The position numbers were made by a program, and so were the translations under genes. The notes beneath the pieces are model-generated. The model ran no database searches. It saw nothing but the letters and a program-made list of their open reading frames with translations, and was not told the origin of the DNA. 64,000 nt of DNA from Odiellus spinosus (Eukaryota > Arthropoda > Arachnida > Opiliones > Phalangiidae), in assembly GCA_963920705.1 (NCBI GenBank), contig OY987226.1:20927600-20991599 (forward strand), read 5' to 3'. This document shows positions 54,300-64,000 of the stretch, piece after piece (within the stretch, counting starts at the first letter, position 1; each line of letters begins with the position of its first letter).

Positions 54300-55855
54300 A
54301 AATTCGTCATGTGTTCCCAATACGAAGCATTAGGTACGCAGATATTATAGCGCTTTCCTATATTAGCGATTCTCAAAACAGCGTTACCAAAAATGCGTTC
54401 ATGCAAAACAGCTTTATCATGGGAGCGGATTTTCAAATTAGCGATTACCGTATTCAAAATAACTGTATCATATCAGCGGATCCGCATATTTAAAACGACG
54501 GTATTGTCTCCTTGTGTAATTAATAGTATTTAAATGAATTTCACCCGCAACAAGAATAAAAGATTAAAAAAGTTTCGTGTTTCTATGTTTTCGAACAAAA
54601 CCCGTAAGGATCAAAAGGTTTGTGCTATAAATACGACAAGGATTTTGTATCCGAGGTTTATTTTAAATACGGCGTGGCTATGGAAGGTTTAGATTAGGTT
54701 AGGTTACTTTTCAAGATAAGAAATGCGTTTTATTTTTAACGAATTATCTTACTTGTTGTTATTATGTTGTTTATGGTATACAGCTGTTATGGAAATTATA
54801 ATTGTCTCTAGATTTTTTTCTTATAGTATATAGTTTTGCTAATTTGACATTAGTTTATTAATGGATTTTGATTATGAATATATATTAAAATTAAAATGTT
54901 TTTAGACAAACGTCTACATTAATTTATGATACATACCTTAGAACAACCTTTGTATAAATTGTATTTAACGCCCTCTTAATTTTAGAAATAATTTGGCAAT
55001 TTAATGAGCGGTAGTTACGCTTATTTCTTATGGGCGAATAAAAATTTATTTAGTTGGATTGGATTGTTCGAGGCATTATCTAACCTTGCGTTAAAGGTTA
55101 AAAGAGAGATGGTCTAGTTCAAGAGAATAAATTAACCAAATATAAACTATAATGTTACGAGAGAAGTTCAATGGAATAAGCTCACCTAATAACTACTGTT
55201 AGTTTGAAGCATTATCTAAACTTACCCAACCCAACTTAATCTAAGGTAATATATTACAAGAGGAATAGGTTCCGAGGGAATAAATAAAAATGTTGCAAAG
55301 GGGACGTTATATTATGAACAACAGCTAACCTAACCTGACCTTAACGTAACAAAATAAAAATTTTCTATTGACTTAAGACTAGCGGAATCCAACATAAATT
55401 AAAACATAGAAATGAAAATCTTTGAGTTTTTTCGTAGTTGGGTAAAGTGTGCTTGCTTAAAGCGTGTTTTTGCACAGCAAAGTCCATCGCTATTCTCAAA
55501 CCTTTTAGTTAAATACAGTTATTGACTGTGCGAAGATAAGAGCTTAATGGCGTTAAGCTCTTAATATCTTTCCATTGGTTTAAATATCTGAAATAAATCG
55601 AAATATTTTCATTTTTCGTGTCCCTTGTGTACGACTTAATGTGGAAATTGTTAAAAGTCTTCAAAATAGACTATGCGCGGAGACTTTGAGAAAAGTTTAG
55701 ACAAAAGTTGACCTTGAAGAGTTTCGCTTTGTCAAAGGTAACTAAGCGTATTGGTACAAAAGTTCTCATTAAAATTCAGATCCAAATTATTGTTGAACTA
55801 ACCCTTTGACTTTCCTAAAAGAATGGCTATCAAAACTTATGCAGATATATCTTAC
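54300..55855. other. No recognisable gene
   Basis: AT-rich sequence. At 55080-55350 there are loose copies of the AGAGGGA...TAGTTC...TAACCTAACC repeat seen at 22910-23215. Nothing else is recognised. Confidence 0.45.
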
Positions 55856-55859
55856 AAAT

Positions 55860-56565
55860 TGCATAGGTATTAATATCGTCTTGACAACACTTGCATAATT
55901 TTGAAAATTGCTATGTCCTTTCCGCTTGCTAATTAGAGTTCCATTTAAACTATATATTTTTGATATTCGCGTAGCTTATTGATGAGATTGATACTTAGAA
56001 ACAGTTACTTACCGATCTTATACGTCTTTTGGTAGCATCGCTTTCAATACGGACTTTATTACTGGGCAGGGAACTGCAGTAAGCTTGAAACTGCAAACAC
56101 ACAAACAGTACCACTATGCACCACTGGTAGAATACACGATAAAATACCATATAGTTTAAGGGTGGATTATTTCACCAATACCACGAAAAACGAAATAGCT
56201 ATAACCAATTTCAGACTACACTAGAAATGAACGTCCCTTCCGTCTGGCTAATTAACGTTCCATTTTAAACTATATATTTTAAATACTGGCGTAGCTTCTC
56301 TATGAGCTTGATACTTAGAAACAGTTACCGATCATATACGTCTCTTAGTGACATCGTTTTCAATAAGGACTTTAATACTGGGTAGGGGACTGCAGTCAAT
56401 GCACACGCAAACAGTACCACTGTCGATACCACCGTCAATCTGCCAGAATACGCCCTAATAAAGCGTATCGTCGCTGGGTGGATTATTCCACCAGATCCGC
56501 GACGAACGATATAGCTATAACCAATTTCAGACTAAGGTAGAAACGAACGGATTTATTCATTTTAA
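55860..56565. repeat. Two tandem copies of the ~370-bp repeat
   Basis: Copy 2 is about 55860-56235 and copy 3 about 56240-56565. Both contain GTAGCTT-TGAGxTTGATACTTAGAAACAGTTAC and the block ending TATAGCTATAACCAATTTCA. They precede the inverted satellite. Confidence 0.8.
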
Positions 56566-56757
56566 GCTGAATAACTACACGGTATATGAAAAAAAAAAAA
56601 ATAATTAAAACGAAAAAAATATTAATAATTGCTATACGTGTGTAAATGCGTTTCGTTTTAAATATAACTTTTTAACAGATAATCAATTGTGGCGCCCACG
56701 TTCATCAAAACGGAATTTTTACAGGGAAATTAATCAATTTAGAAAGTGAACAATATG

Positions 56758-59465
56758 GGGTTATGGATTATATCTCCGCTCACACACATAGGAACTTTCT
56801 GAAATTAAAACATATTGTAGAGTATTTAATTATCTATCCAATGGTACTAGCGTCATATCTGGGCCCTAAGCCGTTTTGGAGTTATTAATAATAATTCACA
56901 TGGAAAAAAATCTCTACTCAAAAATTCCTACAGAAAATTGTTAGGGGGGTTGACATTTTGGTTAATATCTCCGCTCACACACATAGGAACCTTCTGAAAT
57001 TAAAACATATTGTAGAGTATTTAATTATCTATCCAATGGTACTAGCGTCATATCTGGGCCCTAAGCCGTTTTGGAGTTATTAATAATAATTCACATAGAA
57101 AAAAATCTCAACTCAAAAATATACATATAGTAAATTGTTAGGGGGGGTTGGAATTACTGCTAATATCTCCGCTCACACACATAGGAACCTTTTGAAATTA
57201 AAACAAATTGTAGAGTATTTAATTATCTATCCAATGGTACTAGCGTCATATCTGGGCCCTAAGCCGTTTTGGAGTTATTAATAATAATTCACATAGAAAA
57301 AAATCTCTACTCAAAAATATACATATAGTAAATTGTTAGGGGGGTTGGAATTTCTGCTAATATCTCCGCTCACACACATAGGAACCTTTTGAAATTAAAA
57401 CATAAAGTAGAGAATTTAATTATCTATCCAAAGGTACTAGCGTCATATCTGGGCCCTAAGCCGTTTTGGAGTTATTAATAATAATTCACATAGAAAAAAA
57501 TCTCAACTCAAAAATATACATATAGTAAATTGTTAGGGGGGGTTGGAATTACTGCTAATATCTCCGCTCACACACATAGGAACCTTTTGAAATTAAAACA
57601 AATTGTAGAGTATTTAATTATCTATCCAATGGTACTAGCGTCATATCTGGGCCCTAAGCCGTTTTGGAGTTATTAATAATAATTCACATAGAAAAAAATC
57701 TCTACTCAAAAATATACATATAGTAAATTGTTAGGGGGGTTGGAATTTCTGCTAATATCTCCGCTCACACACATAGGAACCTTTTGAAATTAAAACATAA
57801 AGTAGAGAATTTAATTATCTATCCAAAGGTACTAGCGTCATATCTGGGCCCTAAGCCGTTTTGGAGTTATTAATAATAATTCACATAGAAAAAAATCTCT
57901 TCTCAAAAATATACATATAGTAAATTGTTAGGGGGGGTTGGAATATCTGCTAATATCTCCGCTCACACACATAGGAACCGTCTGAAATTAAAACATATTG
58001 TAGAGTATTTAATTATCTATCCAATGGTACTAGCGTCATATCTGGGCCCTAAGCCGTTTTGGAGTTATTAATAATAATTCACATGGAAAAAAATCTCTAC
58101 TCAAAAATTCCTACAGAAAATTGTTAGGGGGGGTTGACATTTTGGTTAATATCTCCGCTCACACACATAGGAACCTTCTGAAATTAAAACATATTGTAGA
58201 GTATTTAATTATCTATCCAATGGTACTAGCGTCATATCTGGGCCCTAAGCCGTTTTGGAGTTATTAATAATAATTCACATAGAAAAAAATCTCAACTCAA
58301 AAATATACATATAGTAAATTGTTAGGGGGGGGGGGGGTTGGAATTACTGCTAATATCTCCGCTCACACACATAGGAACCTTTTGAAATTAAAACAAATTG
58401 TAGAGTATTTAATTATCTATCCAATGGTACTAGCGTCATATCTGGGCCCTAAGCCGTTTTGGAGTTATTAATAATAATTCACATAGAAAAAAAATCTCTA
58501 CTCAAAAATATACATATAGTAAATTGTTAGGGGGTTGGCATTTTGGTTAATATCTCCGCTCACACACATAGGAACCTTCTGAAATTAAAACATATTGTAG
58601 AGCATTTAATTATCTATCCAATGGTATTAGCGTCATATCTGGGCCCAAAGCCGTTTTGGAGTTATTAATATTAATTCACATAGAAAAAAATCTCTTCTCA
58701 AAAATATACATATAGTAAATTGTTAGGGGGGGTTGGAATATCTGCTAATATCTCCGCTCACACACATAGGAACCGTCTGAAATTAAAACATATTGTAGAG
58801 TATTTAATTATCTATCCAATGGTACTAGCGTCATATCAGGGCCCTAAGCCGTTTTGGAGTTATTAATAATAATTCACATGGAAAAAAATCTCTACTCAAA
58901 AATTCCTACAGAAAATTGTTAGGGGGGGTTGACATTTTGGTTAATATCTCCGCTCACACACATAGGAACCTTCTGAAATTAAATCATATTGTGGATAATT
59001 TAATTATCTATCCAATGGTACTAGCGTCATATCTGGGCCCTAAGCCGTTTTGGAGTTATTAATAATAATTCACATAGAAAAAAAATCTCAACTAAAACAT
59101 TCCTACAGAAAATTGTTAGGGGGGTTGGCTTTTTGGTTAATATCTCCGCTCACACACATAGGAACCTTCTGAAATTAAAACATATTGTAGAGTATTTAAT
59201 TATCTATCCAATGGTACTAGCGTCATATCTGGGCCCTAAGCCGTTTTGGAGTTATTAATATTAATTCACATAGAGAAAAATCTCTTCTCAAAAATACCTA
59301 CAGAAAATTGTTAGGGGGGTTGGCATTTTGGTTAATATCTCCACTCACACACATAGGAACCTTTTGAAATTAAAACATATTGTAGAGAATTTAATTATCT
59401 ATCCAATGGTACTACCGTCATATCTGGGCCCTAAGTAATTAATATTAATTCACATAGAAAAAAAT
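56758..59465 (+). repeat. Satellite array, about 14 monomers of ~197 bp, forward
   Basis: The monomer includes ATCTCCGCTCACACACATAG, TTATCTATCCAATGGTACTA, ATCTGGGCCCTAAGCCGTTT and ATATACATATAGTAAATTGT, followed by a G run. Monomers differ by few bases and by G-run length (5-13). Two alternating subtypes (ATTCCTACAGAAA and ATATACATATAGTAA) suggest higher-order duplication. Confidence 0.95.
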
Positions 59466-61540
59466 CTCTACAACAATTTACTATATTTTTGAGTAGAGAT
59501 TTTTTCTATGTGAATTATTACTAATAACTCTAAAACGGCTTAGGGCCCAGATATGACGCTAGTACCATTGGATAGATAATTAAATTCTCTACAATATGTT
59601 TTAATTTCAAAAGGTTCCTATGTGTGTGAGCGGAGATATTAACCAAAATTCCAACCCCCCTAACAATTTTCTGTAGGAATTTTTGAGTAGAGATTTTTTT
59701 CTATGTGAATTATTATTAATAACTCCAAAACGGCTTAGGGCCCAGATATGACGCTAGTACCATTGGATAGATAATTAAATTCTCTACAATATGTTTTAAT
59801 TTCAAAAGGTTCCTATGTGTGTGAGCAGTGATATTAGCAGTAATTCCAACCCCCCCTAACAATTTACTATATGTATATTTTTGAGTAGAAATTTTTTTCT
59901 AAGTGAATTAATATTAATTACTCCAAAACGGCTTAGGGCCCAGATATGACGCTAGTACCGTTGGATAGATAATTAAATTCTCTACAATATGTTTTAATTT
60001 CAAAAGGTTCCTATGTGTGTGAGCGGAGATATTACCAGTAGTTCCAACCCCCCCTAACAATTTACTATATGTATATTTTTGGGTAGAGATTTTTTTCTAA
60101 GTGAATTAATATTAATTACTCCAAAACGGCTTAGGGCCCAGATATGACGCTAGTACCATTGGATAGATAATTAAATTCTCTACAATATGTTTTAATTTCA
60201 AAAGGTTCCTATGTGTGTGAGCGGAGATATTACCAGTAGTTCCAACCCCCCCTAACAATTTACTATATGTATATTTTTGAGTAGAGATTTTTTTCTAAGT
60301 GAATTAATATTAATTACTCCAAAACGGATTAGGGCCCAGATATGACGCTAGTACCGTTGGATAGATAATTATATTCTCTACAATATGTTTTAATTTCAAA
60401 AGGTTCCTATGTGTGTGAGCGGAGATATTCACCAAAATTCCAACCCCCCTAACAATTTTCTGTAGGAATTTTTGAGTAGAGATTTTTTTCTATGTGAATT
60501 ATTATTAATAACTCCAAAACGGCTTAGGGCCCAGATATGACGCTAGTACCATTGTATAGATAATTAAATTCTCTGCAATATGTTTTAATTTCAAAAGGTT
60601 CCTATGTGTGTGAGCGGAGATATTACCAGTAGTTCCAACCCCCCCTAACAATTTACTATATGTATATTTTTGAGTAGAGATTTTTTTCTAAGCGAATTAA
60701 TATTAATTACTCAAAAACGGCTTTGTACCCAGATATGACGCTAGTACCATTGGATAGATAATTAAATTCTCTACAATATGTTTTAATTTCAAAAGGTTCC
60801 TATGTGTGTGAGCGGAGATATTAACCAAAATGTCAACCCCCCTAACAATTTTCTGTAGGTATTTTTGAGAAGAGATTTTTCTCTATGTGAATTAATATTA
60901 ATAACTCCAAAACGGCTTAGGGCCCAGATATGACGCTAGTACCATTGGATAGATAATTAAATTCTCTACAATATGTTCTAATTTCAAAAGGTTCCTATGT
61001 GTGTGAGGGGAGTTATAAGCCACAATATCCCCCCTTGCAGAACTTGGAAAAAAAATGGAAATGATATTTTCTAAAATTTAACTATGTCTAACTTTTAAAC
61101 TAGGCGAGGCCCAGATATCAGACTAGTTTCATTCGATAGATAAATAAATTCTCTATAACATATTTAAATTTGATATCGATCCTATGTGTGTGAGGGGAGT
61201 TATAAGACAAAATATCCCCCCCCTTGCAGAACTTGGAAAAAAAAAATGGAAATGACATTTTCTTAAATTTAACTATCTCTAACTTTTAAACTAGGCAAGG
61301 CCCAGATATCAGACTAGTTTCATTCGATAGATAAATAAATTCTCTCTAACATATTTAAATTTGATATCGATCCTATGTGTGTGAGGGGAGTTATAAGACA
61401 AAATATCCCCCCCCCCTTGCAGAACTTGGAAAAAAAAAAATGGAAATGATATTTTCTTAAATTTAACTACCTCTAACTTTTAAACTAGGCGAGGCCCAGA
61501 TATCAGACTAGTTTCATTCGATAGATAAATAAATTCTCTA
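59466..61540 (-). repeat. Satellite array continued in inverted orientation
   Basis: After a junction at about 59462-59490 the same monomer appears as its reverse complement for about 8 copies (to about 61000). Then come three copies of a related subfamily with TGTGAGGGGAGTTATAAG and AACTTTTAAACTAGGC (61000-61540). The array is thus head-to-head overall. Confidence 0.93.
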
Positions 61541-62464
61541 TATACAAAAACGTTGTTTTGCTTCGCACTTCAAAAAAGTGCATTTATAGGTAAGAATTTC
61601 AAACCCGTGAAGGGACAGAAATTATAAATTCACGGTGAAAGAAATATGAAAGTCACAGTCTAAGAAATCATAAAGCTATAATTATTATACAAAAACGTTG
61701 TTTTACTTCGCACTTCAAACAAGTGCATTTAAAGGTAAGAATTTCAAACCCGTGAAGGGACAGAAATTATAAATTCACAGTGAAAGAAATATGAAAGTCA
61801 CAGTCTAAGAAATCATAAAGCTATAATTATAATAATTAATATGAATAAAAAATTTACAAAAAAATGACGTATAAATTCGGCCTATCGAAACTTTTACTTA
61901 TGTAGATTTAATGATTAGAAACTTTATAAAGAGGCGAATGTTTCCTTTTACTAACTGAAAACTGCAACCATCCATACTAACAACTAAACATTTTATAAAC
62001 GCGGGCAGGAACTATTTGGTATTATGCTATTCTACCTTTCCACGCATAGATGGCTTTTAGTTACCCTTACCAAGAGTGAATTCTACAACAGAATGATTTC
62101 TGCATAATTAAAGGTTTCGATAGGCCGAATTTATACGTCATTTTTTTGTAAATTTTTTATTCATATTAATTATTATAATTATAGCTTTATGATTTCTTAG
62201 ACTGTGACTTTCATATTTCTTTCACTGTGAATTTATAATTTCTGTCCCTTCACGGGTTTGAAATTCTTACCTTTAAATGCACTTTTTTGAAGTGCGAAGT
62301 AAAACAACGTTTTTGTATAATAATTATAGCTTTATGATTTCTTAGACTGTGACTTTCATATTTCTTTCACCGTGAATTTATAATTTCTGTCCCTTCACGG
62401 GTTTGAAATTCTTACCTATAAATGCACTTTTTTGAAGTGCGAAGCAAAACAACGTTTTTGTATA
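61541..62464. mobile_element. 924-bp foldback element with tandemly duplicated arms
   Basis: The two arms, about 350 bp each (61541-61893 and 62118-62464), are nearly identical inverted copies. Each arm contains two tandem ~146-bp units starting TATACAAAAACGTTGTTTT. A unique centre of about 225 bp has no transposase. The ends read TATACAAAAACG and CGTTTTTGTATA, so a TA duplication is possible. It interrupts the end of the satellite. Long arms made of tandem repeats recall Foldback/Galileo elements, though the ends differ and the classification is open. Confidence 0.85.
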
Positions 62465-64000
62465 ATTTGTGTTTGCTTTTGGAAAAATTAAACACTTGTA
62501 AATCAATTAACCCATTTTTTTTAATTTAGTGGTAGGAATTAAAATTGCAAATTTACAAGTTTAAATTGAAATGATTTAATATATATGATTATTTTATATT
62601 GTACAAACTTTATAATAGGTTATTGTTGTTCTAAATTATGGGGCCCTATAACTGTGGTTTAAGATTAAATATCCTATGGTGCACGCGACATCTTTTTTAA
62701 TCTCGATCGCAGCACGTTATTCGATCTTTTTAAAAGTAAATTGATTAAGTTCTTGTTTTTGCCATATTCAAAAATATTCCCTCGAGCTCCCGCAGAACGA
62801 ACACGTCAATACTCTCAGCATAAAACTATAGTTCTTAAATTTCATTTCACACAGTTTAATTCAGAAGTGCTTTCGATTTAGATGAATATTAACATCGCTT
62901 AAGCCGTTGTTTTCATTTTGATGGTTTATACCGTTTAATTTTCATTTTTCACTTAGATTTAAAATGAAACCATTCAGTTTATTTGCCGGTTAATGAAAAT
63001 TATTAACAACACTTAATAAATACTGGTCTGCCATGGTGCACCTCATGGGCTATTAGATTAATAGTTTTGACCTAATTAATTGGTACCCTTTTAAAATAGC
63101 TTTGAACTCACTCGTTTTCCTGTGAGGACGCGTTACACGACGCGCACAAATAATGGTGGACGGACGCGCACAATTAAAGATTGAAATGTATACAGAATAC
63201 TGGTCGCTGACGTCTCGTCATCGCGTGATTTCGAATCATCTGATTGCCCGGTTAGATTTTATTTTGTACATGGCGATCAAGCCTTTTTCTTACTCCGTAG
63301 ATTTAAACTCAATTTAAAAATTATGACCTCTCGCTTTTAAGTCTCCAGTCCAACCTCAGGATACCAGTAAATAGGAAAATATATAATTGGTACCATGCCG
63401 CGGCATACGCGGGCATGGCAACTAAAAGGAATTTAAAGTTTTCTTAAAATTGAGTACACATGGGACCGATTAAAAAAAAAAAAGGAAGTCCATGTGCAAG
63501 AAAAACCATTACAACTCTAACCTCCGACCTCGCGCTAGCTAGATACGCGTATCGGAAGACCTAAAAGAAAAAACACCCTACGACTGTAATTGTTCTGGGG
63601 GGGGGGGGGGAGTCTCTGCCGTTTACAAATAAAAGTATTTACGAATTAAAGGGTAGGAGTCAAAGATTTTAAAGGTTATATAAGAAAATATAAATAAAGT
63701 CCGAATTTGCCGTTACATATAATATGATGACTCTTTCTTTGTTTCCATCCATGTATTCATCCACTACGCTTAGTTTAGAATAAGAACGACGAAAGCGGCA
63801 TAACGATGTTATACCTCAATCGCGCCATGGCTCTGGAAGATTCGCTTCAATTCCGAACTCGTCAATTATAAGAGAGAAGGGTGATACCAAGGGATTACTA
63901 GCTAAAGGGATATTGGCTAATTCGAGTGATAAAATATACTAGCCTGACGTGACCTTACTAGCGTTGTTTTAATCTGCTAACTTAAAGATAACGAAAAGTG
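62465..64000. other. No recognisable gene at the right edge
   Basis: AT-rich, with a GC-rich patch CCATGCCGCGGCATACGCGG near 63395-63414, a G run at 63597-63611, and sequence related to the 56-bp repeat at 63870-63960. No gene or RNA was recognised. Confidence 0.45.

Overview
This window looks like a piece of an AT-rich, transposon-laden arthropod nuclear genome, probably a hexapod. The evidence is small multi-exon genes with GT-AG introns, TCAGT initiator motifs, scattered TAACCTAACC stretches, C2H2 zinc fingers and very many small inverted-repeat DNA transposons. No bacterial or organellar gene, tRNA or rRNA was recognised. The species cannot be named from the sequence. All spliced gene models were assembled by eye from splice sites, exon phase and paralogue comparison; none has transcript support here.

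From about 4 to 34 kb, five small secreted-protein genes lie on the + strand and belong to two unrelated families. Family A has three members (A1 4139-7097, A2 24252-26344, A3 29606-34256). Each has three coding exons with intron phases 1 and 2: a signal-peptide exon, a Gly/Ser-rich exon carrying an A-Y-G/S motif, and a final exon encoding a hydrophobic V-[DG]-A-[IF]-G...L-Q-x-[LI]-G-L-x-P segment. I do not recognise this family. Family B has two members (B1 10791-12370, B2 14148-17613), each with four exons (phases 0, 1, 1) and a ten-cysteine pattern of the colipase/prokineticin/Dickkopf type. The order A1-B1-B2-A2-A3 makes this a small cluster of secreted peptides.

The introns and intergenic spaces are filled with non-autonomous DNA transposons whose ends and target-site duplications can often be read directly. 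They include GAGCTCGG-ended elements flanked by TA, AGGGAGAATGC-ended elements flanked by TTAA, CAAGAA-ended elements with 7-bp duplications, and several hAT-like elements with 8-bp duplications. Some are nested, and two insertions are supported by paralogous empty sites elsewhere in the window. A recurring theme is tandem repeats inside such elements. The extreme case is 34975-41452, where an array of about 260 copies of a 23-bp unit sits between hAT-like ends with an 8-bp duplication; this array creates huge stop-free frames that are not genes.

From 41 to 64 kb the only convincing gene is a 24-finger C2H2 zinc-finger protein on the - strand (53612-51084). The rest is repeats: a TIR element with a 20-bp array (44 kb), a three-generation nested element (46.4-47.3 kb), a roughly 370-bp repeat followed by satellite (49.6-50.8 and 55.9-61.5 kb), a head-to-head inverted array of ~197-bp monomers (56.8-61.5 kb), and a large foldback element with duplicated arms (61541-62464).
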